Assembly (NCBI RefSeq): GCF_039545095.1 | Contig: NZ_BAABRS010000001.1 | Location: 1,178,001 to 1,242,000 of the forward strand | Direction of reading: 5' to 3' | From: Fodinibius salicampi | GTDB taxonomy: Bacteria; Bacteroidota; Rhodothermia; Balneolales; Balneolaceae | DNA length: 64,000 nucleotides | Shown here: in pieces, positions 10,201-19,228 of the stretch | How the letters are laid out: each line of letters opens with the position of its first letter | Numbering within the stretch: position 1 is the stretch's first letter | Translations under genes and position numbers: made by a program | The notes under the pieces: model-generated | Databases searched by the model: none | What the model saw: only the letters and a program-made list of their open reading frames with translations | Told to the model about the DNA's origin: nothing

Positions 10201-10466
10201 ACCGTGGCCTGACCTTCCCGTGAAATAGATTCTATGCGCTCAACATCCCGCAGGCGATTGGCGGCCTGCTCCACGCGGCGGGTCACCTCCTGTTCCATTA
10301 CTTCCGGCGATGTGCTGCCCCAGCCATAGCTGACGGTAATAGACGGCAGGCTCAGATCGGGTGACATCTCCAAAGAGATGTTCTGCCACGCTACAATGCC
10401 GATCACCACAACCAGCACGTAGCTTAACGAAATGAAATAGCGTCTATGAAAAAGTCTTGATAGCAT
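7263..10466 (-). CDS. RND efflux transporter permease, AcrB-like
   Basis: A 1067-residue inner-membrane permease of the resistance-nodulation-division superfamily. Hallmarks: N-terminal TM with the following periplasmic entry ISLEMSPDLSLPSITVSY, the 'SPEVMEQEVTRRVEQAANRL' type porter subdomain start, TM4 block LAGLTVSLGMIIDNAVVVFEQV carrying the proton-relay Asp, and a C-terminal TM block GTLLCVGVVVNNSILL. Asp is followed by Asn (IDN) rather than the Asp-Asp of AcrB, as in many Bacteroidota RND pumps. It needs a periplasmic adaptor and a TolC-like outer-membrane channel; the only adaptor in the window is 29 kb upstream (39931-41079). The substrate cannot be told. The next gene upstream is a propeller, 48 bp away. 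Confidence 0.92.
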   Translation of the reverse strand: MLSRLFHRRYFISLSYVLVVVIGIVAWQNISLEMSPDLSLPSITVSYGWGSTSPEVMEQEVTRRVEQAANRLRDVERIESISREGQATVTITFNREAPVEYRKVELQEYLFSLQEDLPTDVRQPNISRRVPEELQDMQTFVVYSISGERPVRELLEYARRNIELPLLGLEGVAEVEINGARDPALTVEFDTDLLERYDISPQQVLATIQENLEWRSSGYVESSGQRISMLVEPQFSGLKAIRELPLPLPGSRRIIQLADVAEVSIQDFPAKSMKRINGSPALSVEFVKESGADAIGLAERIRAEIDQISQAIPSDMTIQLEQDATEELREQFGNLQYQAVLSLLVVFCVLLFFIRRLRAPFVILGSILFSLLMSVGILYFIGYSLNIITLAGLTVSLGMIIDNAVVVFEQVNPGLPEELEQRIIHIQEQLPRALVPVLGSTFTTVGIFIPLYFAMEELQLFLVPLAVALSLTLISSVLISLSWIPYALIWLVPHTSHSSKSVLYKLKNGLFSTIRRFMMQLFVWRYKVRWLWYAALIAAIGIPLFAIETPEWEENTAWPEFTQVYFDNRNDIDPWIGGITYRFFNDTYFGSPWGGRDQQQRVYVNIRTPQGTPLEEIDKMAREYERIAEPYEEVFSFYETQISEYSGARLIFYIKDEYLSIPDPYIFFHETRYLASQIGNSGISVSSGLGEGVSTALGSSTSGLRISLTGYSYDELLALARNLRNRLMQNKRVQEVDIHGTGSWQDREDLYQYYLELNDQQLALHGLNRRDVFSAISLDVNPTNSFGKVELAGEQMHLIGRNKTRQNRSAELMREKRLSPTDSTLFSLEEVAQLGRDKSQSSIRREDQSYQRIVTVDFLGPYRLGSDYIEEVLEQTPVPVGMNVEFGSGGIFGFGSDQNTRNLLLLLGLTILSVWMIVSALLESWADPLVVILAVPLSLLGVMAGTLYHDLAFDRGAIAGTLLCVGVVVNNSILLMHEKQYCRERGIHGLRSWLYVYKNKMRAVLITTLTTIGGLLPLILMEGSEFWELLATVVVWGLGTSTVLILLLMGLWEKPVKSVRLREKSSG

Positions 10467-10514
10467 ATTGATAAGTTAAGCGCATAAAGGAAAATTTCAA
10501 GCAGTAAACTTCAT

Positions 10515-11696
10515 CTATAAATCTATACTGTAAACCATGATGCTGTGTCCCCTTTCCGGATTTTTGTACAGGGTATAAATCCGGTTACCTCTAAAATATC
10601 TGATGTCGTCAAATTCGGACAGATAAAATTTGCCAATAGGTTCTGGTTCTCCTTTCATTGTAAGTACCACCATTTCTTTCCCATTCCTGCTGTTGTCTGT
10701 ATGTAATAGAATGTGGTTTTCTGAAACCCAAATATTCAGGAATGGAGGTTTTAATTCGGGCACATACCTTTTCAACCTCTGGCGGACATCTCTGGGTTCA
10801 TCACGGAAATGATAATCCAAATCAGTTTTTTGTACGCTTCGGCTCTCTACATTCAGAGGTATTTGCCTGACAAGTTCGTGATTCTTGTTATAGATAAATA
10901 GAGCCGTACTGTCGGGCCGTGCTATTAGATATTGACCGTCATCCATCAATCTAAAACGATCCTGATAACGATAGGGTGGCATACCCACCGGAGTTTTCCC
11001 ACCAAAGGTGATATTTGTGGAGTATTTCGTTGGGTCTGCATATACATAATTGGGTCTCTTCAGCATGTGAAGAGAATCCCGGATAATATGCTGGAATCCA
11101 TCCAACATAACTATGGAATCCATTTTGTATTCCGGGAGGTCAGTGTCAACCTCCGTTTTGCTTCTGATAGCATAATAGTAACTTGATCCGGAAGGTGAAC
11201 CGACGAAAAATAACGGATGATAATTCTCCCTATAATCTGTTTTACTTGACCTTGCGTGGGTATATATCCCACCGGAGTCTCGTCCAAAAAAGTCAACCTG
11301 TGTTGATGAGCTATGCTGAACGATAAGCGTATCGTTTCCCCCACCCGCAAGAGTAAATATAAAAGGCAACTCACCCGGACCTCGTCCTTCGCGGGCTATA
11401 GTTCCCATGTGTTTGCCCTCGGTATTAAACTGCTCGATCGTTTTTTTCTGCACATCTGAAACCAGCAGGGTTCCATCCGACATCAGGATCAGATCACTGA
11501 GTCGGCCGGGTAGATATCCTTGTTCATCCCCGATCTCTTTATCGATATCTGCTTGTATAACCGGAAGTTCTTCATATTCTACAGGATCCCCTTCCTGCGC
11601 TAATAAAATGGCACTGTTTCCCATCCACAGTAAAAAAATAAGCATTCCAATAAGAATAGATATTTCTCTTGTTGGAACAGATCTCCTAGATTCCAT
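10515..11696 (-). CDS. Beta-propeller protein with Sec signal, array member 2
   Basis: 393 residues, family motif GRGPGEL at 104-110. Unlike most members it has no lipobox: the signal peptide ends SAILLAQEG, suggesting signal peptidase I cleavage and a free periplasmic or secreted protein. An early blade reads GTLLVSDVQKKTIEQFNTEGKH, and the C-terminus ends IRYFRGNRIYTLYKNPERGHSIMVYSIDL. A fragment with this same type of C-terminus survives at 48402-48600. It lies 11 bp after the stop of member 3, which points to an operon of members 4, 3 and 2 reading toward the RND permease. Confidence 0.8.
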   Translation of the reverse strand: MESRRSVPTREISILIGMLIFLLWMGNSAILLAQEGDPVEYEELPVIQADIDKEIGDEQGYLPGRLSDLILMSDGTLLVSDVQKKTIEQFNTEGKHMGTIAREGRGPGELPFIFTLAGGGNDTLIVQHSSSTQVDFFGRDSGGIYTHARSSKTDYRENYHPLFFVGSPSGSSYYYAIRSKTEVDTDLPEYKMDSIVMLDGFQHIIRDSLHMLKRPNYVYADPTKYSTNITFGGKTPVGMPPYRYQDRFRLMDDGQYLIARPDSTALFIYNKNHELVRQIPLNVESRSVQKTDLDYHFRDEPRDVRQRLKRYVPELKPPFLNIWVSENHILLHTDNSRNGKEMVVLTMKGEPEPIGKFYLSEFDDIRYFRGNRIYTLYKNPERGHSIMVYSIDL

Positions 11697-11707
11697 AATC
11701 TAAACTT

Positions 11708-12742
11708 TTACCTCATCTTATATTTTATGATAGAATATCTTTTATCCCCGTATGACAATGTATATAAGCTGTTACCATGCACGAATATCCTTTTAGACAT
11801 AACGGGCAGGTCAAGACTACCTATATACTTTTTTGATTTCTTATCGATTACCAGAACTTCTCTGGTATTATCTGATTTCTCAATCTCTTCGGCCAGTTTA
11901 CCTGTAATTCCATTTACCAGCTGCCGAAAAGGTCCAACATCAAATTTTTTACCCGAAAATAAAATGTAAATATGATCATCATCTGTACTTATATCCAAGG
12001 TAGCCTCTGGTGACTTTCCATGGTCCGGAGCCATATATCCCTTGTCATAATCAACAATAGGGAAAGGCAAATTATAAGGAGTAGATATCGTATCTACTTT
12101 TCCTTCTGCAGAAAGAGCCAGAACGGTAGAACCGAAATAGAATCCCATATAAGCAGCATCCCGATCAGCAAACATGGGTCCCTGATTAAGCAAAGGATTC
12201 TCTGTAATAGGAAGCAGGCTTTTAAAATCCCCGGAGTTTATACTAAATAATGCTTTACCCCCAATACGATTCCCTTCAAGTGGGTATAGTGCTACGACAT
12301 TATCTCCATCAAAAGCCTTCTTGGCAATAACCGTTGTATCATTCACTATTAATGCCGTACCGATCCCATGATCTTTTGCCACTACATCAGTCAAATAGTT
12401 TAGCTTATCGTCAAAAATCATTCCTTTTTGCTGTCCCTCATCCCAGACCCAAATAGAATCCTTCCCCATCTTAGAAATATATTTCAGACCATTTTGGGAC
12501 AGTTCCCCCGGTCCCCGACCCCCGCGTCGGGTGGCAATTACCTGTTTATTCTTAATATCATGCAAGCTTAAAACTGCGTCTCGGTTACCCAGTTCGACAG
12601 TTAATATAGTATCTTCACCAAGCACGTAAAATGCGGAGGGAGTATAGATATTCTCATGATAGCTATATACTTCTTTAAGTTCCTGGCAAATACCGGACTT
12701 AATAGTTATACCGACAAATAAAAAAATTCCAAATAATCTCAT
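11708..12742 (-). CDS. Beta-propeller protein, array member 3
   Basis: 344 residues with motif GRGPGEL at 75-81, closer to the N-terminus than in other members because the pre-blade segment is short. The hydrophobic N-terminus MRLFGIFLFVGITI ends KSGICQELKEV; the residue before Cys19 is Ile, which does not fit a lipobox, so either type-I cleavage or an atypical lipobox is possible. Later strands such as DSIWVWDEGQQKGMIFDDKLNYL are typical blade sequence. It is 33 bp after member 4 and 11 bp before member 2, most likely in one transcript. Confidence 0.75.
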   Translation of the reverse strand: MRLFGIFLFVGITIKSGICQELKEVYSYHENIYTPSAFYVLGEDTILTVELGNRDAVLSLHDIKNKQVIATRRGGRGPGELSQNGLKYISKMGKDSIWVWDEGQQKGMIFDDKLNYLTDVVAKDHGIGTALIVNDTTVIAKKAFDGDNVVALYPLEGNRIGGKALFSINSGDFKSLLPITENPLLNQGPMFADRDAAYMGFYFGSTVLALSAEGKVDTISTPYNLPFPIVDYDKGYMAPDHGKSPEATLDISTDDDHIYILFSGKKFDVGPFRQLVNGITGKLAEEIEKSDNTREVLVIDKKSKKYIGSLDLPVMSKRIFVHGNSLYTLSYGDKRYSIIKYKMR

Positions 12743-12775
12743 AACAGGCAGCAGGTATTTACTTTATATTTTAAA

Positions 12776-13930
12776 TTACTCACCAAATCCATACGCCCTG
12801 ATCTCAGCCTCTTCTGTTACCGTAAACATTTGCTGGTTGGCAAAATCGATATCAAAGATAGCCGCTAAGTTGACATCTTCTAATATTAGTCGAAACCTTC
12901 GTCTGAGCTCTCCGTTATTTGTAAACTCATGTATCCACAAATCGTTGGACGCTTCCTCAAAGCCATACTTCCCTAAAACCAGATATAACAGACCATTTTC
13001 ACTACTCACACCCGACATATAGGTGTTAAGTGCTACCGTTCCTCCCTCACGCAGTCCTTCGGATTTCTCATAAAAAAGAGTATAAACAGAATCCAGTTCG
13101 ATCGTTTCAGGAACAGCCTGCTCCCAAAGCTTTTTTCCGGATGTATTGTATTTCACAATTTTCGGAAAAGCAGTATAGATGAAATATAACTCATCGTTAT
13201 TGGCCTGATCATTGACCGGAAACACTCTGGGTTTGTAATACCCCGGAACTTCCCGTTCGTTTATCGCATCCCGGTACTGTTCCCCATCCAGTACAAAAAC
13301 ACTTCCCTCGGGAATATCCCCTATCTTCGTCAATTCCTTTCCTTCCCAATCGACTAAGGTATATAGGCTGCTGACTTCCTCCTTTTGCCGGATAGCTGGC
13401 AGCAATACATCTCCGCTAGCAGTCACAAAGGGTTCATTCGTAATATTTTTAGCTCGAGAGATTAATGACTGCGGGGGCGGAGGAGGCATTGACTGGGAAC
13501 CTTTCTGTCCATAATCCAGCGAACCCTCTACCTCACCGTCAAGGCTATATTTTATAATGCGGAATTGTACCGGATCGACGATATAAAAATAATCATCATT
13601 CAAATAGATATTATTAAACCATATAACCTCTCCCGGGCCTCGACCTTCTCCGCCGAATTCACGTGTAGTTTCACCGTTTTTATTCAGTGCCAATACCTGC
13701 TTATGCTCAAAATCATAGATATAAAGCAGCGAATCCCCGTCATACTTCATAGCCGCCGGATTGGCCAGGATGCCGTCTTTGTAAGAAACAACTGTTTTGT
13801 AGTCTTTCAGCTCGACCACTTCCCCGCCTGATGAAGTACTGTCCGAAGCCGATTCGCTTTGACATCCTATTATTGATATTACCATATATACTAAAACAAA
13901 AAATATCTCCTGACGAATATTGCTATACAT
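12776..13930 (-). CDS. Beta-propeller lipoprotein, array member 4
   Basis: 384 residues, lipobox SIIGC (Cys23), motif GRGPGEV at 96-102. It belongs with member 7 (16594-17721) and 44666-45745 to a subgroup that has a KLWEQ-type strand (here KYNTSGKKLWEQAVPET) late in the protein and, in two of the three, a proline run between blades (SMPPPPPQS here). A Ser/Thr-rich linker follows the lipid anchor. It heads a tight run with members 3 and 2. A 129-bp spacer separates it from member 5 upstream. Confidence 0.82.
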   Translation of the reverse strand: MYSNIRQEIFFVLVYMVISIIGCQSESASDSTSSGGEVVELKDYKTVVSYKDGILANPAAMKYDGDSLLYIYDFEHKQVLALNKNGETTREFGGEGRGPGEVIWFNNIYLNDDYFYIVDPVQFRIIKYSLDGEVEGSLDYGQKGSQSMPPPPPQSLISRAKNITNEPFVTASGDVLLPAIRQKEEVSSLYTLVDWEGKELTKIGDIPEGSVFVLDGEQYRDAINEREVPGYYKPRVFPVNDQANNDELYFIYTAFPKIVKYNTSGKKLWEQAVPETIELDSVYTLFYEKSEGLREGGTVALNTYMSGVSSENGLLYLVLGKYGFEEASNDLWIHEFTNNGELRRRFRLILEDVNLAAIFDIDFANQQMFTVTEEAEIRAYGFGE

Positions 13931-14059
13931 CTTATATATCCCTCTAATCCCTTTTTAGAATTTAATAATATCTATATTGGCTATTTTTGTACATATAATC
14001 AAGAATGCTCTAGATGAGGAAGTTATGATAACCTATGAGTAATTCCGGACCATGCACCA

Positions 14060-15304
14060 TCATGATTCTATCCTGATATTGTATCTTGCTATTCTGGCTA
14101 CCCCATCCTCATCCCTTTCTTTCGCATAAAGTTTTCCATCTTTGATTTGCTGAATGTCTTGATTTCGCGGCCACCTGAACCGAGCCAGTAATTGTCCGTC
14201 AGCAGCATCCAATACCCACCACTGGTACACTTCCTGATCATCTACAATGGTCGAAATCCACAGGCGGTTTTCATCATCCACCAACATGGAATGTAGCGCC
14301 GGCCAGGTTTCCGGTAGATCCCGGGTCCGCGCAGCCTGTAATCCAGGAGAATTAGATCCATGGTCATATCGCTGTACCAGGTCATCCCGGTCCAACGGAC
14401 TGTTTTCATAGGGATAGTAAAAAGACTGCTCATAATTGCCATTTTCATCGTATGCTTTGACCAAAAACTCTCCCGATTGGGCCGCATAAATTCTTCCCTC
14501 CCTCGATACTGCTATTAATGGTCTTTCATAAACCGGTAAAGAAATTTCAAGCGACAATCCCCTGAAATTCTCAGTAATACCTCTTTGACTTTTAAGACTT
14601 AAGATTACATCCGAAATGATTTCCCCATTTTCATTCATCCAGTTGTAAATACCCTGTTCTTTTTTTTGCGTTTCAGAACCGCTACCAGCTTCTACCTCAT
14701 CTGGAAAGATTGACATAGCTTCTAATAATAGGTTCCCATCATTTGTAACTAAAAAACTGGTGGTTGGTATCACCGTTGATAACCTCTCGTTTTGACTATC
14801 CTCTTGAGGTTCACGGTTAAGACTGATAGAATGGGTGAAAATGAGGGAATCAAGCGAGAATACATTGATCTTTCTTAGTTTATCATCAGAAACATATAAT
14901 TGGTCTTGACTAATGCTAATCGAGCCAATAATAAGAAATTCTCCCGGCCCTTTGCCTTCCCGGCCTATATGGGTTACATAACGACCATCCGGTGCAAATA
15001 CGTGAATGGTATTCTGTTGGCGATCAGGGATAAATACCCTGCCGTTATCATCTACCCGCGCTAAGTTACGGGAAGAGCCACCCACCAAAACAAGAGTATC
15101 ATCGGTACTGCCAAAGCTCTCTTCGCGCTCAAGATACAGGCTGTCCACCGGTTGATTCGCAGAAAGGATCGTAAGATTATCCGTTTTCTTTATATCAACG
15201 GGAATCTCAACCTCTTCCTGTGAGGTACAGCTACATAATAAGAAAAGTGCGGCATAGCATAATATCCAACTTTTTATGATTGCCTTTGCTTTTTCCATCA
15301 CCAT
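14060..15304 (-). CDS. Beta-propeller lipoprotein, array member 5 (major subgroup)
   Basis: 414 residues, lipobox LLCSC (Cys26), motif GKGPGEF at 117-123. It is the first member of the major subgroup (11 genes in the window), recognised by an N-terminal block 'EIPxxIKxxDNLTVxS', then 'GRVFIPDRQQNTIHVFAPDGRYVTHIG', and a C-terminal block 'DDENRLWISTIVDDQEVYQWWVLD ... LLARFRWPRN ... DGKLYAKE'. Member 6 lies 27 bp upstream, so the two are probably co-transcribed. Confidence 0.85.
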   Translation of the reverse strand: MVMEKAKAIIKSWILCYAALFLLCSCTSQEEVEIPVDIKKTDNLTILSANQPVDSLYLEREESFGSTDDTLVLVGGSSRNLARVDDNGRVFIPDRQQNTIHVFAPDGRYVTHIGREGKGPGEFLIIGSISISQDQLYVSDDKLRKINVFSLDSLIFTHSISLNREPQEDSQNERLSTVIPTTSFLVTNDGNLLLEAMSIFPDEVEAGSGSETQKKEQGIYNWMNENGEIISDVILSLKSQRGITENFRGLSLEISLPVYERPLIAVSREGRIYAAQSGEFLVKAYDENGNYEQSFYYPYENSPLDRDDLVQRYDHGSNSPGLQAARTRDLPETWPALHSMLVDDENRLWISTIVDDQEVYQWWVLDAADGQLLARFRWPRNQDIQQIKDGKLYAKERDEDGVARIARYNIRIES

Positions 15305-15331
15305 TAATCCCTGTTTTAATTTTTCTTGTTA

Positions 15332-16525
15332 TTAAAGGCCTGCAATGCGACCTATTCGTACGGCTGGTGTACCTCGCTCATCAATAATATAAAATCGATC
15401 CGCTTTATCTTTCCAGATATCCGCTATCAATGGTTCTTGTACTGTTTTCTCAAACGTAAACTTTTCCAGCTGTCCAACACCTTTTAATGTTCCCTCATCA
15501 TCAAAAACTTCTGCTATCGTCTTTCTCTGTCCATCCTGTAGCTGCGAACTCAAATGGATCAAGCCACCGTCCTTCATTTCAAAAATCCCCAGACTTACAC
15601 TTTTCATATAAGCAGAGCCTGATTCCATGCCCTCATCCGTATAGATAACTATTGCCATAGTCCCTTGCATGTCGGAATCAAGCTCTAACGGTTTCTCAGG
15701 AAGAAGCTGTCCCCGTAGTGTTTGAGCTAACGTCCAACCGTTCTCTTCTTTCCGGAACTTATATAAACGACCCGCATAAATGGGAGGAGCATACCATACT
15801 GCTCCCTCTTCGGACGACCAAAAATTACCTGCATTGGTTGTACTGGTATATATTTTAGTAAAATCGCTCGGTGAATCCATCAAGCTATCAATGTGTCCAA
15901 ATGAAGCAAGATGAGTAAAGGTACTATCATAGAGATGCAGCATCGTGGATTGTATATGAAGGTCCTCCGGGTCCTCTATACCCGGTATTTCCCTTTTCTT
16001 TTGAAGTATTAGAAAGTTGCCTTTATCCATCTGACGAAAATATTGAGGCCATATCACCGACCCTTCTGCTGAATTATAATTTGACAATACTTCGCCGGTT
16101 TTTGAAAAATGTGTAATGCGCTTGTTGCTGGCATCAATGGTCATCAATGCCTGTTTATTATTTATTTCGATAGCATTGATAGCGCCAAACTCTCCGGGTC
16201 CACCACCCGCTCCGCCTATAGAACGCAGGAAGTTTCCATCTGCATCAAACACCTGTACTGCAGACAGTTTAGTATCTGCAATGTAAATGTTTCCCTCCCT
16301 GTCCGTCCTTATTTCTGAAGGCGACGCCAGCACAGGCTCTTGCGAGATACCTCCATCATCACCGATAAGCAACTCCTGCTCGAAGTGCAGGGATAAGGAA
16401 TCAGGCTCTGCCGACTGTACTTGTCCCTGTTCCTTTTCTGTACATCCCCATGCCAAGCATGAAAAACAAACATACAATAACAAAAAGCTTTTATATAAGA
16501 GCGGAGTTATCTTATTTTTTTGCAT
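15332..16525 (-). CDS. Beta-propeller lipoprotein, array member 6
   Basis: 397 residues. The signal peptide ends CFSCLAWGC, with Cys28 the likely lipidated residue; Trp at -2 makes the lipobox unusual. The family motif is GGGPGEF at 107-113, within the blade EIRTDREGNIYIADTKLSAVQVFDADGNF. The closest relative in the window by blade wording appears to be 41241-42437 (IADT/VADT-type strand, 'VRIGRI' or 'VIRYNYNI' ends). It is followed after 27 bp by member 5. Confidence 0.82.
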   Translation of the reverse strand: MQKNKITPLLYKSFLLLYVCFSCLAWGCTEKEQGQVQSAEPDSLSLHFEQELLIGDDGGISQEPVLASPSEIRTDREGNIYIADTKLSAVQVFDADGNFLRSIGGAGGGPGEFGAINAIEINNKQALMTIDASNKRITHFSKTGEVLSNYNSAEGSVIWPQYFRQMDKGNFLILQKKREIPGIEDPEDLHIQSTMLHLYDSTFTHLASFGHIDSLMDSPSDFTKIYTSTTNAGNFWSSEEGAVWYAPPIYAGRLYKFRKEENGWTLAQTLRGQLLPEKPLELDSDMQGTMAIVIYTDEGMESGSAYMKSVSLGIFEMKDGGLIHLSSQLQDGQRKTIAEVFDDEGTLKGVGQLEKFTFEKTVQEPLIADIWKDKADRFYIIDERGTPAVRIGRIAGL

Positions 16526-16593
16526 TTCAGATACCTTCGAATTTAAAGTTATTATGAACTTTTATAACTAATGCATAATCAAACATTTGATAT

Positions 16594-17721
16594 TTAAAAT
16601 TTATATAGCCGAATTCCGGTCCCATCTAACAAGGGCACAAAAATTTGGCTGCTATTAAAATCAATCGCTAAGTGGTAAGAAAGGTTAGTATTAGATGTTA
16701 TCTTATACCTTTGTATTAGTTTACCTTTTGGATCAAATTGATGAATCCAGAGAGGCCGGGCAGGAACAGAAGTAAAAATATTATTATAAGTTGCCAAAAA
16801 TAGATAACCTTCTTTACTGGTTGCTCCCCATACATATTTTCTCACTGCCGGCAGGTAATCAGATCAGTTTTTGGTTATTTGGGCCAAATCAACTGTAAGA
16901 GAATCGACTTCCGGAGTTACCGGAATCTTGCGTTCCCATATTTTTTCACCTGAAATACTATATTTGGCAATCTTCGGAATTGTACCATAGATCAGAAATA
17001 CTTCATCAGGTGCAGAGCGATCAGTTACGATAAAAGTTTTATGTAAATCTACGGAAGGAACTTTTCGAGCTGCGAGAGTCTCTCGTATTGTCTCTTTATC
17101 AATTTGCGGGACGTAGTTTTCAGGAATTTCTCCCAAATCTGCCAAATGCTTTCCTTCCCAGTCGAATAATTTATAAAGCGACTTGCCCTGGGTATGGGCT
17201 GGAAGTAATACATTGCCATCTATTGTAATATAGGGTTCATTATAATTATCATAAAGCGCAGGGGGAGGCGGGTGAAAAGAGTTATTCGCTTTTTCTAAAA
17301 GCAACTCTCCATAATCCAAGGCAGAAATAAACTCTCCATTCCGGTTGTACTTATTTATCAAAAAACTTGAACGGTCTACAATAAAAAGGTAATCTCCCCT
17401 TACATAAAAGTCCTCAACTCCCTGTAGCTCACCTGGCCCCCGCCCTTTTTTCCCGTATGCACAAATGATTTCGCTGTCTTTGTTTATTTCGAGTATTTTT
17501 TGAAAAGCAAGATCAAAGGCCAAGATATGATCAGTTCTTTCATCATATTTAATTCTTGCTGGAAGTCCCAAATGTTCCTTAATCTGGAAATCTTGAAATG
17601 TATCAATAGTCTGAACATTTACTTTAATATTTGCCGATTGATCATTTACCTCTCTTTGACAACTTATCGATATACAAAACAAAGTAAGGACAAGGAGCTG
17701 GCAAGGTCGCTTCAAATTCAT
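16594..17721 (-). pseudogene. Beta-propeller lipoprotein, array member 7, broken by one in-frame TGA
   Basis: The reading frame runs 376 codons from ATG at 17721 to the stop at 16594 with a single TGA at 16864-16866 (codon 286: ...ITKN-TGA-SDYLPAV...). There is no indel: the sequence on both sides is in the same frame and continues the match to member 4 (EKIWER before the stop; LWIHQFDPKGKLIQRYKI after it, versus KLWEQ and LWIHEFTNNGELRRRFRL). Lipobox SISC (Cys21), motif GRGPGEL at 93-99, proline run HPPPPALY. It is most simply a recent nonsense mutation; a sequencing error or readthrough cannot be excluded. A GTG at 16845 could restart translation but would make only the last blade. Confidence 0.85.
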
Positions 17722-17759
17722 ATATCAAAGATTTGATTAAAGGTCATTATGATTAAAAG

Positions 17760-17918
17760 AATTAGTATAGGGTGCGACATCCCTTCTCGGTTGATGCCAC
17801 TCCGAACCCTGCCGGGTCTCCATCTTATAGCTCCTCCCGTGGTGCCTAACATCATGTTCAGACATTTTACACTGCAGCCTAAGGTGTCATATTGACGGTA
17901 TATTTTAAATGTGCCCAT
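17760..17918 (-). pseudogene. Fragment of a C39 peptidase / ABC exporter gene
   Basis: From ATG at 17918 it reads MGTFKIYRQYDTLGCSVKCLNMM, matching the start of the intact exporter at 22563-24767 (MNSFKLYLQHDQMDCGPTCLRMV), and further on SGINREG is identical. Between these blocks a frameshift changes HHGRSYTMETLR into TTGGAIRWRPGR. The catalytic-Cys position is kept but the context DCGPT has become GCSVK. Nothing of the transporter domains remains. It lies 73 bp after the start-side neighbour, propeller member 8, the same order (propeller then C39) as at the intact exporter. Confidence 0.8.
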
Positions 17919-17991
17919 TAAATTGAATCTTTATATACTTCTGATATGAGCCTCTTTGAGTGCTTACATATCCACTAGAAACTACATTTCA

Positions 17992-19029
17992 TTACAGACG
18001 CTCATCTTCATACATAAGCAAACTTTTCCCCATCATATCATTAACAATGATTTTATGATCGTCGGTTACTGCCAACGCAGAACCATACATAAGCTTATCC
18101 TGATCAGAACGAAATAATTTAAAGGTCTGCTCGTGGGTGACACCACCGCCAGTGTTCAGCTTGTATTTAAACAGAAATGTAAAATTTGTATCGTAAGCCT
18201 TCGTATTTTCGTTGGGGTGTTTAGCCACTAATAAGTATATATTATTGTTATGTATAGCTGCATCAAAAAATAGAAGGGAAAAACCTCTCGCGTCAGGGTC
18301 CTCGTTTTCCTCTCTTACATACGCTATTAGTTCATGAATTTCAGGAGGGTCGATCCTGGTAGTACTGAGGAAGGTGCCTTCCAAACTATAGACTTCCAGC
18401 ACTGGTTCGGACCTTCCAATGGCAATTAATCGGTCATTATAAATAAACAACATACGCGAATTTCTACGATAGTGCCTGCTATCTTCACCGATCGTATTAC
18501 GACCAAACGTCGTGATTTGTTGCCCTTCTGCGGAAAACTTGGTTATAGGATCACTGCGACTTGGTGTTGATAAAAAAAAATGGCTGCGTTCATCCACGGC
18601 CATGTGTGAAGCGGAAGCCTCTGATATCTTCGTTTCCCGGATAAATTTTTTGTTATGGTCAAATACTAGAATTTTTGCCTGAGTCTCGTTATACACATAC
18701 AAACTGTCATTAATAATACTCATATCCGTTACTGAAGTAAACTCCCCCGGGCCCTTCCCATTTCGTTGAATGATCCCACGTAGATCCAGGTCGGGCCCAA
18801 GTTGTAGAATCTGAGACGAGCCACCACCGAGATATAAAGAAAGAAAAAATTGATTATGGATAGATTCTATTGAACTAACATTGGCAATAAACGTAGAATC
18901 ATTAAGTCCCGACACGTTCTTCACTGGTTCCAAACTAATGGGTTTTTGCGTCTTTTTTTTATTACTACAACCTGTTAAAAGAAGCATTAGAAACCAAAGC
19001 AATAGAAAAATGTTATTCAATCTTGGCAT
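17992..19029 (-). CDS. Beta-propeller lipoprotein, array member 8
   Basis: 345 residues, lipobox LLTGC (Cys21) followed by a Lys-rich SNKKKTQK, motif GKGPGEF at 91-97. It is a short divergent member with strands such as SLYVYNETQAKILVFDHNKKFI and EPVLEVYSLEGTFL; the C-terminus HKIIVNDMMGKSLLMYEDERL lacks the WP block of the major subgroup. It is directly followed by a C39 exporter fragment, so it may be the propeller of a former exporter cassette. A 199-bp gap separates it from member 9. Confidence 0.8.
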   Translation of the reverse strand: MPRLNNIFLLLWFLMLLLTGCSNKKKTQKPISLEPVKNVSGLNDSTFIANVSSIESIHNQFFLSLYLGGGSSQILQLGPDLDLRGIIQRNGKGPGEFTSVTDMSIINDSLYVYNETQAKILVFDHNKKFIRETKISEASASHMAVDERSHFFLSTPSRSDPITKFSAEGQQITTFGRNTIGEDSRHYRRNSRMLFIYNDRLIAIGRSEPVLEVYSLEGTFLSTTRIDPPEIHELIAYVREENEDPDARGFSLLFFDAAIHNNNIYLLVAKHPNENTKAYDTNFTFLFKYKLNTGGGVTHEQTFKLFRSDQDKLMYGSALAVTDDHKIIVNDMMGKSLLMYEDERL

Positions 19030-19228
19030 ATTGATGATTAAATATATTGAGGCAACACCTCGGTACTATGTCCTCATTAGAATTAATAATTGAAAATAAT
19101 GCTACCAAAATTTTCTTTACTTATTGAGATTCCTATGAACCTCTGCTTTGTAGTTAAAATTAAGCCACTTATCATGAAAATTAGGTCTCAAGCTATATAC
19201 CCATTTCCTGAAAAATTGTTCTGAATTT

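Noticed and set aside
9861-10223. A 120-residue plus-strand gene inside the RND permease
   Set aside because: It is the antisense shadow of a strongly conserved porter domain.
16864-16866. Selenocysteine at the in-frame TGA
   Set aside because: The aligned position in related propellers is not Cys, and no SECIS-like hairpin is evident just downstream.
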